A DNA stretch of 64,000 nt, from positions 1 through 64,000 of the forward strand of contig JANQHF010000066.1 of assembly GCA_028282725.1 (NCBI GenBank), written 5' to 3'. Made by a program: the position numbers and the translations under genes. Source of the DNA: Saprospiraceae bacterium. Its GTDB lineage: Bacteria; Bacteroidota; Bacteroidia; Chitinophagales; Saprospiraceae. The notes under the pieces were generated by a model, which was not told where the DNA came from, did no database searches, and was given only the letters and a program-made list of their open reading frames with translations. Positions 10,354 to 21,145 of the stretch are shown here, piece after piece (position 1 is the first letter of the stretch; every line of letters begins with the position of its first letter).

Positions 10354-11811
10354 TTATATGTCTTTAGATAGTATATCTTTCACTATTTGTTGATCACTGA
10401 AGAAGTATTTCACACCCTTGATTTCCTGATATTCCTCATGCCCTTTTCCCGCGATCAAAATCGTATCGTTTTCTGAGGCACTTTTAATGGCCACTTTGAT
10501 TGCACTTTTCCGGTTTTCAATTTCCAACCACTCATTTTCGCGATCATCCGGAATTTCTTTTTTCATGTCCCTGATGATCTGTTCAGGGTCTTCATTCCTC
10601 GGATTATCAGAAGTAAAAATTGCCAAATCACTGTGATCGATTGCAATCAAACCCATTATGGGACGCTTCAGTTTATCGCGATCTCCTCCACAACCAATGA
10701 CGACTATTAATTTCCCCTCTTTCAACGATCCCTTTAAGGAGTTCAGCGCATTTGTCAAGGCATCGGGGCTATGGGCATAATCAACGATAATTCTGGGTTT
10801 CAGAGCAATCATTTCCATCCTCCCTTTCACCGGATTCAATCCACTCATCTTCTCTGCCAATTCTTCAGCCTCAATATTTTCAGCGATATCGGCAACTGCA
10901 AAAACCGCAGTAAGATTGGCGACATTGAATCTGCCTGTCAGCCTGGAATGGAAGCGATATCCTGCAATCTCCACATGCATTCCCAATTCATCATCAGAGA
11001 GCAACCTTGATTTATAATCAGTCATTATTCTCTGACTGTATCTGAAACATCTTGCTTTTGAATTTTGAACCATGACTTCTCCATTGCGGTCATCGATATT
11101 GATCAGTGCAAATGCTTCTTCATCCAGTCCCGAAAAAAACGACTGCTTTGCTTTCAAATAATTTGAAAATGTCTCATGGTAGTCCAGGTGATCATGGGTA
11201 ATATTCGTAAAAACTCCTCCGGCAAAAGAAATGCCTGAGATCCGTCTTTGATCTACCGCATGAGAACTTACTTCCATGAATACATGGGTGCAACGGGTCA
11301 TGACCATTTCCGAAATAATGTCATGCAGACTAATTACATCAGGGGTGGTCAATCGCGTTTCCAACTTCTTGTCGTTAACCAATATTTCAACTGTCGAAAT
11401 CAATCCGACTTTGTAACCTAATTCTTTAAAAAGGTCATATAATAGGGTGACGACCGTGGTCTTTCCATTCGTCCCGGTCACTCCTATGCATTTCAATTTT
11501 TCGGATGGCCTGTCGTAGTACTCATGAGCAATCAACCCGATTGCTATCCGGACATTTTCAACTTTCACATAGCTAATTCCTTTCTTCACCTCCGGCATTT
11601 CTTCACACAGGACGGCTACTGCTCCTTTACCGATGGCGTGATCAATAAAGTCATGTCCATCTGATAATGATCCTGGAATTGCTGCAAACAAACTTCCGTT
11701 TTCTACTGCCCGGGAATCAATTCGCAAACTGGAAATCAAAGCTTGCTCATCACCATTCAAATAATAGTTATCTACTCCTTTAAGCAGATCTTTTAATTTA
11801 TAATTGCCCAC
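10354..11811 (-). CDS. murE: UDP-N-acetylmuramoyl-tripeptide synthetase MurE
   Basis: GVTGTNGKTTVVTL; SDNPRNEDPEQI, typical of DAP-adding MurE. Confidence 0.96.
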   Translation of the reverse strand: MGNYKLKDLLKGVDNYYLNGDEQALISSLRIDSRAVENGSLFAAIPGSLSDGHDFIDHAIGKGAVAVLCEEMPEVKKGISYVKVENVRIAIGLIAHEYYDRPSEKLKCIGVTGTNGKTTVVTLLYDLFKELGYKVGLISTVEILVNDKKLETRLTTPDVISLHDIISEMVMTRCTHVFMEVSSHAVDQRRISGISFAGGVFTNITHDHLDYHETFSNYLKAKQSFFSGLDEEAFALINIDDRNGEVMVQNSKARCFRYSQRIMTDYKSRLLSDDELGMHVEIAGYRFHSRLTGRFNVANLTAVFAVADIAENIEAEELAEKMSGLNPVKGRMEMIALKPRIIVDYAHSPDALTNALNSLKGSLKEGKLIVVIGCGGDRDKLKRPIMGLIAIDHSDLAIFTSDNPRNEDPEQIIRDMKKEIPDDRENEWLEIENRKSAIKVAIKSASENDTILIAGKGHEEYQEIKGVKYFFSDQQIVKDILSKDI

Positions 11812-11817
11812 TACCTT

Positions 11818-13908
11818 TTAATTCAGATAGAGTGTAATTTCTTTCTTGCCTAAGTCCTCGCCGGGTTTCAATGATTGCTTCACTACCTTTCCAAAGCCGT
11901 CAACATGCACGTCCATCCCAATATTTTCAAGAACATATATGGCATCCCTCAATCCCATTCCCTTTAAATTGGGAACCCTTTCTGCGCTTATTTTAGCTCT
12001 TCCATTCAAAACCTCTCCTTCCTGTCCGGACTGACCTTTGATCCATCTTCCGGCGGATACATAGGTCACATTCAAATCTTGGAATATCGTTTTGAAGTCA
12101 TTGCCATTGCCATAGACCTTCCCTCGATAATCACCTCTGAAATCGAGATCCAGAGCGACGAGGTCATCCTGTTTCATTGCCACACACCAGTCCATGATCC
12201 TTTTAAATATTGGGCCAGCCACCCGGTTTCCGTAATATTCATTTCCCTTCAGGCCATAGACGACAACAATCAAAGAATATCTCGGGGCCTCCGCTGGCCA
12301 ATAGCCCACGAAGGAGGCATTGTATTTGACCTCTCCATTCCCGGCATAGCCCACCTTTGTGGTACCTGTTTTGCCGGCAAATTCAATATCTTTTGATTTC
12401 AAATTTTTTCCAGTGCCATTATTGACTACACCTTTGAGCATTTCCTGCAATTCTTTGATGCTTTCGATACTGGCTATTTCTTTTTTACTTGTGTTGGGTC
12501 CAAATGTTTTTTCAATTTGATCATTGGATTTGATCGCATTCACTATTTGTGCATCCATCAGTTTACCATCATTGGCGATGGAATTATAAAACCTCAATAC
12601 CTGGAGAGGCGTCAGCTTCATTTCATATCCATGTGCCATCCATGGAATTGTGGTTCCATACCACTCATTTTTGTTGATCTTCGGATGTTTTATAAATGGT
12701 TTGGGTTCGCCTTCCAATTCAATGCCGGATAATTCGTGTAATCCGAATTTTCTCAATCCTTCTGCATACTGGGTCCACTTTTTCGGCCGCTCGTACGCTT
12801 CAAACATCGCACTTGCAATCGCGACATTAGAAGAAATCTCAAAGCCCTCTTTCAGGGTTGACTTGGAGTATCCATGATTGCCAGAATCAAACATGGTCTG
12901 ATCGTAGAATCTCTTTTTTCCCTTGCTGAAGTCTACCAGTGTGTTGCTATCCGCATAATCATCCTCAAGCAACATCAATACACTCGCCGCCTTCATTGTA
13001 CTTCCCGGTTCGGTGCTATGCGCTACGGCAAAATTCTGAAATTCACCCAGCCGACCGGAATCGTTGTACGACAAATTTGATATAGCCTTGATCTTTCCTG
13101 TATTGACCTCCATCAAAATTGCACAACCCGCTTCTGCATTATGCTTACTAATACCATTCATCAATTCATTGTGAACGATATCCTGCATGCCCACATTGAT
13201 GGTAGTGACGAGGTCCTTGCCTTTGATGATCTCGTATTCCGTCGGATCGTAGACAGGAATAAAAAGATCTTTGGATACCCTTTTCATATAGGCCTTTTTC
13301 TCTTCTCCTCTCAGTAGTCTGTTAAAACTGTTTTCCAGCCCTACCCTGTTCTCAGTTCGATCCACTCCTATCGTCCGTGCCGCCAAAGAGCGATAAGGCT
13401 TTTCGCGTTTGTATTCCCGCACTTTGATAAATCCTCCATCAAATTGACCCAATTTGAAAATGGACAGAGAAGACAATTCTTCCAATTGAAAATGATCAAC
13501 ATTTTTAGCAATCAGAAGGTATTTGGACTTCTTCTTTCGACCCTCTTCCAGATAGGATCTCCATTGAGACGGTGATCTCCTGTTATCAAATTTGGACAAG
13601 CCATTGCATAATGACTCAATATCCCGGTTCCATACACCTGTATTTACAACTGTCGGATCCATCCGTATTTCAAAGAACTCAACTGATGTAGCCATTAAAT
13701 TCTGGCCATCATCTGCATATATATTTCCCCTTTGTGTCTTCAAGGGGCGCCACTCCATATATCGATGCTCTTTTTTTGCCCTCCATTTCTCTCCTTCAAG
13801 GATGGACACTTTTGCCATTCTGTAGACTATCAGTAAAGACAATATGAAGAATGTAAAAAGAACAGAATAAACGCGATAAAGGAGTTCATTCTTCCTGCTA
13901 ACCGGCAT
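11818..13908 (-). CDS. ftsI: Penicillin-binding protein (FtsI/PBP3-type transpeptidase) with C-terminal PASTA domain
   Basis: STMKAA (SxxK), SSN, KTGTTK transpeptidase motifs; C-terminal VPNLKGMGLRDAIYVLENIGMDV PASTA. Confidence 0.94.
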   Translation of the reverse strand: MPVSRKNELLYRVYSVLFTFFILSLLIVYRMAKVSILEGEKWRAKKEHRYMEWRPLKTQRGNIYADDGQNLMATSVEFFEIRMDPTVVNTGVWNRDIESLCNGLSKFDNRRSPSQWRSYLEEGRKKKSKYLLIAKNVDHFQLEELSSLSIFKLGQFDGGFIKVREYKREKPYRSLAARTIGVDRTENRVGLENSFNRLLRGEEKKAYMKRVSKDLFIPVYDPTEYEIIKGKDLVTTINVGMQDIVHNELMNGISKHNAEAGCAILMEVNTGKIKAISNLSYNDSGRLGEFQNFAVAHSTEPGSTMKAASVLMLLEDDYADSNTLVDFSKGKKRFYDQTMFDSGNHGYSKSTLKEGFEISSNVAIASAMFEAYERPKKWTQYAEGLRKFGLHELSGIELEGEPKPFIKHPKINKNEWYGTTIPWMAHGYEMKLTPLQVLRFYNSIANDGKLMDAQIVNAIKSNDQIEKTFGPNTSKKEIASIESIKELQEMLKGVVNNGTGKNLKSKDIEFAGKTGTTKVGYAGNGEVKYNASFVGYWPAEAPRYSLIVVVYGLKGNEYYGNRVAGPIFKRIMDWCVAMKQDDLVALDLDFRGDYRGKVYGNGNDFKTIFQDLNVTYVSAGRWIKGQSGQEGEVLNGRAKISAERVPNLKGMGLRDAIYVLENIGMDVHVDGFGKVVKQSLKPGEDLGKKEITLYLN

Positions 13909-14188
13909 CAGTATATTCTATTTTCTTTGGGATCCGGACTTCACTTTCCAAATCCACTCCATGAACATCTTTTGCCACTTCGTACAACGTACCTTCGTGC
14001 TGTACCTTTTTCTTGATCGATATATACTCTCTCCTAAGGTCTTCAATTTGCCGGTGCTTCTCATTGATCTTTCGGATCTTCTTCTCCGTGCTATGCACCG
14101 TAGCTATATAACACAGGATCAGCAGACACACGAGCCCGAAGTATGGCATCCAATCGAAAAGCCTGGTAATTTGAAATCGCTTAGTCAC
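13898..14188 (-). CDS. FtsL-like small bitopic cell division protein
   Basis: 96 aa, one TM followed by coiled coil, between rsmH and ftsI. Confidence 0.7.
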   Translation of the reverse strand: MTKRFQITRLFDWMPYFGLVCLLILCYIATVHSTEKKIRKINEKHRQIEDLRREYISIKKKVQHEGTLYEVAKDVHGVDLESEVRIPKKIEYTDAG

Positions 14189-15088
14189 TTATAATTTTTC
14201 TAATACTCTAAGTTTTGCACTTGAAGCTCTTCTGTTTTCAAGTATTTCTTCTTTAGATGGAGCAATAGGCTTCTTAGTCAGAATTGTTGCTTTCATCCTT
14301 AGACGTCCGTACTCATCATAGTCCTGTGCGTAATCCCTAAAAACATTCTTGACCAATTTGTCTTCAACCGAATGGTAGGAGATTACAACCAATCGTCCTT
14401 TTTTTTTCAACAGTTGAAGAGCATGCTCCAAGAATATTTTCAACGCATTCATTTCATCATTGACCTCAATACGTAGTGCCTGAAACACTTGTGACATATA
14501 TTTTAATCTGTCACCGATGTATAATGCATCAATTACCTCGATCAGATCAGATACCTTTTCCAGTGGCCGCTTGTCTCTGACAGAACAGATTTTCTCACTC
14601 AAGCTCTTTGCATTGCGCAATTCCGCATAGTCAGAAAACATGCTTTGCAGAGATGGAGCATCGTATTCCCATAAAATCCGCCTGGCTGTCAAAGAAGAAG
14701 ATTGATTCATCCTCATATCCAACAGTGCATCATACCGGTATGAAAATCCCCTGGAAGGCTCATCAAAATGAAATGAAGAAACACCAAGATCAGCTAAGAT
14801 CCCGTCCAACACCGAAAAGTCATAAAATCTCATAAAATGAGCGACAAACCGGAAATTGGCTTGAATAAAGCAGAACCTTGGATCATCAATCACATTTGAT
14901 TGTGCTTGTTCATCCTGGTCAAATCCAAATAGTCGCCCTTTGGCATTCATCTGGTTTAAAATCGATTTGGAATGTCCACCCCCACCGTAAGTTGCATCGA
15001 TATATACTCCTTCAGGGTTTATATCGAGCCACTCAATACTTTCTGTCAATAAAACAGGAGTGTGATAATTTAACTTTTTGACCATCAC
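14189..15088 (-). CDS. rsmH: 16S rRNA (cytosine(1402)-N(4))-methyltransferase
   Basis: HTPVLLTESIEWL, DATYGGGGHS, ISYHSVEDKLVK. Confidence 0.96.
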   Translation of the reverse strand: MMVKKLNYHTPVLLTESIEWLDINPEGVYIDATYGGGGHSKSILNQMNAKGRLFGFDQDEQAQSNVIDDPRFCFIQANFRFVAHFMRFYDFSVLDGILADLGVSSFHFDEPSRGFSYRYDALLDMRMNQSSSLTARRILWEYDAPSLQSMFSDYAELRNAKSLSEKICSVRDKRPLEKVSDLIEVIDALYIGDRLKYMSQVFQALRIEVNDEMNALKIFLEHALQLLKKKGRLVVISYHSVEDKLVKNVFRDYAQDYDEYGRLRMKATILTKKPIAPSKEEILENRRASSAKLRVLEKL

Positions 15089-15531
15089 ACATTAGCAGCT
15101 CCGTCGCCGAATACCTGATCTGCCAAATCTGAAAAATCTTCGGGCTCCTGCTCTATCATGGCATCATACAGGTTTTTCGCCCATATTTCTATTTGGTCCT
15201 GATATGCAAACAATACGACCTCTGATTCAATCCTGGCGTAGTCAAGTAAACTCTTTGGAAGCAACACTCGATCTGCACTATCCAGTGTAATTTCTGTGGC
15301 ACCCCTGTAGAAGTACCTGATTACCTCGCGATGCTGCTTCTTGTAGATGTTCAACTGGTTTATTTCTTTCGTCCTTCGTTCCCAAACTTCTTTGGGGTAC
15401 ATGATAAGGTGCTTTTCAAATCCCCGGTTCACAGTGAATATTCTTGCAGATCCGTCCATTTGACGAATCAATGATGAAGGAAGCCTTATCCGGCCCTTTG
15501 CATCAATCTTACAATCATATTCTCCGGTCAT
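15085..15531 (-). CDS. mraZ: Transcriptional regulator MraZ
   Basis: GEYDCKIDAKGRIRLPSSL, double SpoVT/AbrB-like domain; first dcw gene. Confidence 0.95.
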   Translation of the reverse strand: MTGEYDCKIDAKGRIRLPSSLIRQMDGSARIFTVNRGFEKHLIMYPKEVWERRTKEINQLNIYKKQHREVIRYFYRGATEITLDSADRVLLPKSLLDYARIESEVVLFAYQDQIEIWAKNLYDAMIEQEPEDFSDLADQVFGDGAANV

Positions 15532-15573
15532 CAGGTATACGCTCGAGCGCCTTATGACTCAAAGGTAAGACGA

Positions 15574-15605
15574 CTTTCCCACTTTCTACCACTATCTACC
15601 ACTAT
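15574..15605 (-). promoter_or_regulatory. Predicted MraZ-box operator
   Basis: Minus strand AGTGGTAGAT AGTGGTAGAA AGTGGGAAAG: three TGGKA units at exact 10-bp period, ~45-70 bp upstream of mraZ. Confidence 0.7.
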
Positions 15606-15901
15606 TTTTGTTAATTACATATACTTTTTAATTATACATAGCTAATTGTAAACGATCCGCTTACAAATTGTAACCCATTCTATTATGTCTGGATAAATCA
15701 GTACCAGATCGTGGTTCAGGTTGGGTAAATGTTCAATGCATTACTCTCAAATTTAATATATTACTCCATGAATAACAACATGTTATAAATAAATTCTCAA
15801 TTTCCAGTCCAATACAAGCCTTTACGATCCAGTCGAAAACTTAAGTGTATAAACCGTTTGGTACAATTATCGCAGTACATATTACAATAATGTATAATGT
15901 G

Positions 15902-16786
15902 ATGAAAGAGCTCCGTCTTACCTCTTTGCTGCTTTTGTCTCTAATCTCATCCCCTGCAGCTCAAACGGAGGGTGCTTCCTCTTCAAGAATTAAATATGCC
16001 ATTGTACAAGCTCATCTTACCTGGATCCTAGACATTGTTGACAGTATAAGATATGGGACAGATCTGTGCAACTCATGCTCCTCCCCACCCACATTTAAAA
16101 GACATGAGGACGAATACGGTGAAAAAATATTACCGTCTGAGGTATTCATGTGATACCTATAATTCCAATATCAGGATTTATGATCAAGCGGGAAAACTGG
16201 TCGGAAAATGCAGAATCGAAGGTGACACAAACGATTGTGAAGATTTTTCCGCCCATACTGCATTTACATTCAGCAAAAAAGTCCTGGACATATGGTCTTG
16301 TCGCTATGGCTTTAACTGTATTGCGAAGGACTCCCTTGGATTATTCAGATCCTACGAGATTCAGGTGGAAGGCTCAGTCTGTAAGGATAACCAGAGAAAA
16401 CTTTCAGAGGAAGGCAAAATTTTGTCATGGTCACCGATGAACATGGATGTCTTCATGAACATTCCATATCCGTTGAACCTGAAGACATTTCAAGGGATGT
16501 ACTCACCGCCAATATCTTCACACCTGATGAAGCTGATAACAATCAATTTTTATTACACAGTGAAGACGATGCTGCCTATATCAACAGATTCCGGGTATTC
16601 ACGAGATGGGGCGTCCCCGTACATGACGTGGGGAGGCATCAAATCAATGACGAAAGCAAGGCCTGGCTTGGAAACAATCACGGCGGCACTCCCCTTCCTG
16701 CAGATGTCTATGTTTATATTGCTGAAGTCCAATTCATTGATGGCTCTAAAAAAATGATCAGGGGAGATATATTGCTTGTCCGGTAA
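15902..16786 (+). pseudogene. Frame-disrupted secreted protein with gliding-motility-associated C-terminal (CHU_C-like, T9SS) domain
   Basis: Signal peptide MKELRLTSLLLLSLISSPAAQ in frame 2; plausible middle (KKYYRLRYSCDTYNSNIRIYDQ...) in frame 0; CHU_C-like end NIFTPDEADNNQF...RWGVPVHD...LPADVYVYIAEVQFIDG...ILLVR back in frame 2. Confidence 0.7.
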
Positions 16787-16792
16787 TCAAAA

Positions 16793-17665
16793 TTATAATT
16801 TCAATAATTCGTTAATTATAATTTGATATTCATTATCCGACCACAGGATAAAATGCGAACCATTTTCAATGTTTATATCCCTGTATAATTTTTCGGGAAA
16901 ATACCTTTTGCAAAATTCAATATTATCAATAGGTGCAAGCCAATCATCGGAGCCGTGAATGTGAATCGTCGGCGAAGTGATTTTAGTCCATTCGCTTTTT
17001 AAATTTTTCAAATCTTCAATGTGTTCAATTTTTTCAACCGATGCCCTTTTTAATGGAATGGAAGAAATTAGACTAAATGGCACTTTTAAGGGTATGGGAG
17101 AATACCAAAATACTTTTTCCGAATCCGGATCTAATACGGGAGCTACCATAACATGACCGATACACCTGTCTTGTAATTCGCCTGCTATCAGTGCTGCCAC
17201 AGGGCTTCCATAGGAGTGACTTAGAAGAGCCACGGGCAAACTGTCGATACCGTTTCGGCTTAATAATTCCATGATGATCTCTGCCTGCTGACGAATGCTA
17301 TACGACTCAGACACCCTACCGGTTCCACCATACCCTATCCTATCTGCTGCCAGGAGAGAAAATTCATTTCTTAAACGCCCATCGGACAGGTATGCCAAAA
17401 AATCTCCCGATGATCCCGGTGACCCATGAATCATCAACAATAGAGGTGCATCAGTTGTATCCCGACCAGATCGAAGTATCCTGAAATTATTATCGTCCAG
17501 ATTCCAGTATTCAATTTTGACGGGAAGATTTTCATTCTTGATCCTGAGGGCAAGTTCATCATCTTCCATGTAAAAGGTCAATGATAAAAAGTATATAGTG
17601 GTAGCTATAAGAGAAATTAAAATTAGAAGAGCAACAAAGGTCAAGAATATCTTAAAACGTGACAT
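16793..17665 (-). CDS. Alpha/beta hydrolase
   Basis: LLMIHGSPGSSGDF, SHSYGS nucleophile elbow, HGSDDWLAP. Confidence 0.85.
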   Translation of the reverse strand: MSRFKIFLTFVALLILISLIATTIYFLSLTFYMEDDELALRIKNENLPVKIEYWNLDDNNFRILRSGRDTTDAPLLLMIHGSPGSSGDFLAYLSDGRLRNEFSLLAADRIGYGGTGRVSESYSIRQQAEIIMELLSRNGIDSLPVALLSHSYGSPVAALIAGELQDRCIGHVMVAPVLDPDSEKVFWYSPIPLKVPFSLISSIPLKRASVEKIEHIEDLKNLKSEWTKITSPTIHIHGSDDWLAPIDNIEFCKRYFPEKLYRDINIENGSHFILWSDNEYQIIINELLKL

Positions 17666-17698
17666 GTGAGGTGATGCATCATAAATTTGACAAAAATC

Positions 17699-18421
17699 TT
17701 AGGTATAATATTTTTTGATATTTCTCAATCTCAATTTTACAACCCCGGTCACCGCCTCTTTTATAATTCCACCGCTCATCTTGGAAGTGCCTAATTCCCT
17801 CTCTTTGAATATGATTGGAACTTCTTTGATTTTGAATCCAAGTTTCCATGCAATATACTTCATTTCAATTTGGAAGGCATATCCGGTAAATTCAATTTTG
17901 TCCAAATTTATAGATTCCAAAAATTGTCTTTTATAGCATATAAATCCAGCGGTGGGATCCTTCACGGGCATGAATGTTAATAACTGAACATACAGAGAGC
18001 CGCCCTTCGAAATAAAAATTCTGTCTTTTGGCCAATTTTCCAGGCCTCCTCCTTTTACGTACCGAGACCCAATTGCAACATCTGCGCCGTCGATGCATGC
18101 CTGTCTGAGTCGCATCAAATCTTTAGGATTATGACTGAAATCCGCATCCATTTCAGATATGTAGTCAAAACCATGATCCATCGCATATTTGAAGCCAGCA
18201 ATATAGGCGGTTCCCAGGCCCAGTTTGCCTGCCCTGCGGATCAGATGAATTCTTTCTTCATCACTTTCTTCTTTCAGGGTTTGGACGATATCCCCCGTGC
18301 CGTCCGGTGAGTTATCATCGACAATCAGTACTTCCATCCCGGGCATTTTCAGGACGGCCTGAATAATCGACTTGACATTCTCGCTTTCGTTATATGTCGG
18401 AATAATGACTAGATGCCTCAC
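17699..18421 (-). CDS. Polyprenol monophosphomannose synthase-like GT2 glycosyltransferase
   Basis: IIPTYNESENVKSII, VDDNSPDGTG, MDADFSHNP. Confidence 0.92.
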   Translation of the reverse strand: MRHLVIIPTYNESENVKSIIQAVLKMPGMEVLIVDDNSPDGTGDIVQTLKEESDEERIHLIRRAGKLGLGTAYIAGFKYAMDHGFDYISEMDADFSHNPKDLMRLRQACIDGADVAIGSRYVKGGGLENWPKDRIFISKGGSLYVQLLTFMPVKDPTAGFICYKRQFLESINLDKIEFTGYAFQIEMKYIAWKLGFKIKEVPIIFKERELGTSKMSGGIIKEAVTGVVKLRLRNIKKYYT

Positions 18422-18542
18422 TAACAGCCCGGTTGAGTCACAATATTAGTTAAATATTGAATATGTTCTGAGACTTAAAATGTTAATTGATCAATATTTG
18501 CCTGATTAGAGGTCAGAGACAAGGTTAAAGCAGTATCAGGAT

Positions 18543-20957
18543 TCAATACATCATTTCTTCAAAGACCATTTCATAAATGATCTCCACAATATCTTCTGTC
18601 TGAGGTTTGGAATAGTAATCTCCATCATTTCCATAAGGTGTTCGATGTTCCTTGGCGCACAAGGTCCTTGGTTGGTCATCGAGAAATCTAAATCCACCTT
18701 GTTCTTCCAGGACTTGCTGCATCATAAAAGCTGAAGCTCCTCCCGGTACGTCTTCATCGACAAATAGAATCTTGTTTGTTTTTCTCAAAGAAGATACAAT
18801 CACTTGTTCGCTATCAAATGGTTGCAAGGTTTGAACATCAATTAACTCAACGGATATACCAAATTCTTTGACCTTTTTGACTGCCTTCATCGCATACCTG
18901 ACACAGCTGCCATAAGTGACCAGTGTGAGATGGTCGCCTCGGGTGAGGATTTCAGGAATTCCGAGCGGAACCGTATACTCTCCCATATTGCTCGGGAGCT
19001 TTTCTTTCAATCGATAACCATTCAGACATTCGATCACGAGACCGGGATCATTTCCTTTTAACAAGGTATTGTACATTCCCGCCGCCTGGACCATGTTGCG
19101 AGGTACAAGAATATGAATGCCCCGCAATGAGTGAATGAGCATGCCCATGGGAGATCCCGTGTGCCATATTCCCTCCAACCGGTGACCCCGGGTACGAATG
19201 ATCATAGGAACCTGCTGTTGACCCTTACTCCGATATCTCAGGGTTGCGACATCATCGGTCAAAAAAGGTAGTGCATACACGAGGTAGTCCAGATATTGGA
19301 TCTCAGCTATAGACTTCAAACCCCGCATAGCCAATCCGGCTCCTTGTCCAAGAATGGTCCATTCCCTGATGCCCGTGTCGAAAATTCTCGCTTCACCATA
19401 TTTAGCCTGCAGTCCCGCCATGCCTTGATTCACATCGCCGATCTGGCCTACGTCCTCTCCGAACGCAAACAAGTCAGGATGCTGACCAAAGGCCTTGTCA
19501 AAAAAGGTATTGATTATTTTGAATCCGGGTATCTCTTCAGATGATTCGTCGTATTCCGGATGTATAACAGGTACGAGAAGCGGCGATCGTTCATTGTCGG
19601 AAATGAGATTTGTTCCAAAATTCTGTTGCAACGAATCACTAATGCGTGCGATGAATTCCTTCAGGTATTCGGGGATCAGTACCTCCTGCGAATGTATTGA
19701 ATATGTCAATTGCCGTGCATTCTGAAGCACTTCACCCTTAGCCGGATATACGAGTTGTTCCAATTCTTTTCTCAGGTCAGCATTTGATTCCTGCTGTGCA
19801 TCATCCAGACGATTATATAGATTCAAAAGTTCTGTTCTGACCTCATTATTGGGCCCCTGGAATGTCTGCCACGCCTTTTTCTTTCTGTCGTTAACAAAGG
19901 TTCTTGCTTCTCTTTTCAGTTCCTCAATCCGCTCCTCTGACAGGATGTTATTGTCAATCATCCATTCCTGCATCTTGACAATACAATCAAATTCCTTTTC
20001 CCATTGCAATCTCTCCTTGCTCTTATATCGTTCGTGAGAACCGGAAGTGCTGTGCCCTTGCTGTTGCGTACAATTTTTAACATGGACCAGGGCCGGCATA
20101 TGTTTTTTTCTGACCTTTTTAGCGGCTCGTTCAAAAGTCAGGCACAGTTGAGGATAGTCATAAGCATCTACCGTGAAAAGTTCGATACCATTTCCCATTT
20201 CATCACGCAGGAATCCTTCAAGTGCCCGCGAAATACTACCCTTGACGGTCTGTTTTTCTACGGGTACGGATATTCCATAACCATCATCCCAGACTGCGAT
20301 CAATAAAGGGACTTTTTCAACGGCAGCGGCATTCAGCGCTTCCCAGAACACTCCCTCACTCGTACTGGCATCACCAATGGTGCAAAAACAAATCTCATTG
20401 CCTCTATCTGAAAACCTGCCATGAGTTTCTGAGAGATCTACTTCGCGATATTTCTTGGATGCAAAAGCCAGGCCCAGTGCTCTTCCCATATGACCTGCCG
20501 TACAACTAACCCCAACACTCGTATTATATCTTTTGGTATGATTGGTCCATTTCCCGTTATCCCGAACATAGGGAGTAGCAAAATGCCCCGTCATTTGTCT
20601 GCCACCACAAAATGGATCATTCTCAACATCGCTGTACAATTGAGCCAGAAATTCTTCGGGGGTCGATATCCCAAGGGCAAGCATCAGGGTGAGATCTCGA
20701 TAATAGCCAGCGCGGTGATCGCCTTTCCTGAACACCTTGGCCATTGCAAGCTGGGGAACTTCCTTTCCATCTGAAAAGACACCAAATTTTGCCTTGCCCG
20801 TAAGTACCTCCCTCCTGCCCTGCCAACTCAATTCTCTGCTCACGAGAGCAACCCAGAAATCACGGATCACCTCGTTGAGAAAACTCTTCTTCTTTCCGCC
20901 CTCCTTATACTTGAATTTGTTGAGAATGGGGCTTTGTAGGGTCTCAGGTAAGTTCAT
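18543..20957 (-). CDS. Fused E1 alpha/beta thiamine-dependent 2-oxoacid dehydrogenase (branched-chain type)
   Basis: N-terminal E1alpha (GDASTSEGVFWEALNAA) and C-terminal E1beta (FGEDVGQIGDVNQG) in one 804-aa ORF. Confidence 0.9.
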   Translation of the reverse strand: MNLPETLQSPILNKFKYKEGGKKKSFLNEVIRDFWVALVSRELSWQGRREVLTGKAKFGVFSDGKEVPQLAMAKVFRKGDHRAGYYRDLTLMLALGISTPEEFLAQLYSDVENDPFCGGRQMTGHFATPYVRDNGKWTNHTKRYNTSVGVSCTAGHMGRALGLAFASKKYREVDLSETHGRFSDRGNEICFCTIGDASTSEGVFWEALNAAAVEKVPLLIAVWDDGYGISVPVEKQTVKGSISRALEGFLRDEMGNGIELFTVDAYDYPQLCLTFERAAKKVRKKHMPALVHVKNCTQQQGHSTSGSHERYKSKERLQWEKEFDCIVKMQEWMIDNNILSEERIEELKREARTFVNDRKKKAWQTFQGPNNEVRTELLNLYNRLDDAQQESNADLRKELEQLVYPAKGEVLQNARQLTYSIHSQEVLIPEYLKEFIARISDSLQQNFGTNLISDNERSPLLVPVIHPEYDESSEEIPGFKIINTFFDKAFGQHPDLFAFGEDVGQIGDVNQGMAGLQAKYGEARIFDTGIREWTILGQGAGLAMRGLKSIAEIQYLDYLVYALPFLTDDVATLRYRSKGQQQVPMIIRTRGHRLEGIWHTGSPMGMLIHSLRGIHILVPRNMVQAAGMYNTLLKGNDPGLVIECLNGYRLKEKLPSNMGEYTVPLGIPEILTRGDHLTLVTYGSCVRYAMKAVKKVKEFGISVELIDVQTLQPFDSEQVIVSSLRKTNKILFVDEDVPGGASAFMMQQVLEEQGGFRFLDDQPRTLCAKEHRTPYGNDGDYYSKPQTEDIVEIIYEMVFEEMMY

Positions 20958-20978
20958 ACAGCCGAATTATTAGCACCA

Positions 20979-20986
20979 CAAAAGTA
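20979..20986 (-). promoter_or_regulatory. Bacteroidota -7 box TACTTTTG upstream of E1 fusion
   Basis: Matches TAnnTTTG; 21 nt upstream of start codon. Confidence 0.5.
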
Positions 20987-21121
20987 AGTTTGTTTCTTCA
21001 TTTAATGAGTGCTTTATCTTTAAAGAGTCTGTGGAGAATCAGGTTCGGTAGTATTCCATAGGTTAACATATGAATAACAGTACCGTGTTTTACCGTGCTT
21101 TCAAGTCAGATGATAATTATA

Positions 21122-21129
21122 TATCTTTG
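21122..21129 (+). promoter_or_regulatory. -7 box TATCTTTG upstream of DUF1573 gene
   Basis: TAnnTTTG match 16 nt upstream of ATG. Confidence 0.5.
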
Positions 21130-21145
21130 AATCATCAAAATACAT

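Noticed and set aside
20623-20826. Internal minus-strand ORF inside the E1 fusion in another frame
   Set aside because: Nested in a well-supported CDS with no motif
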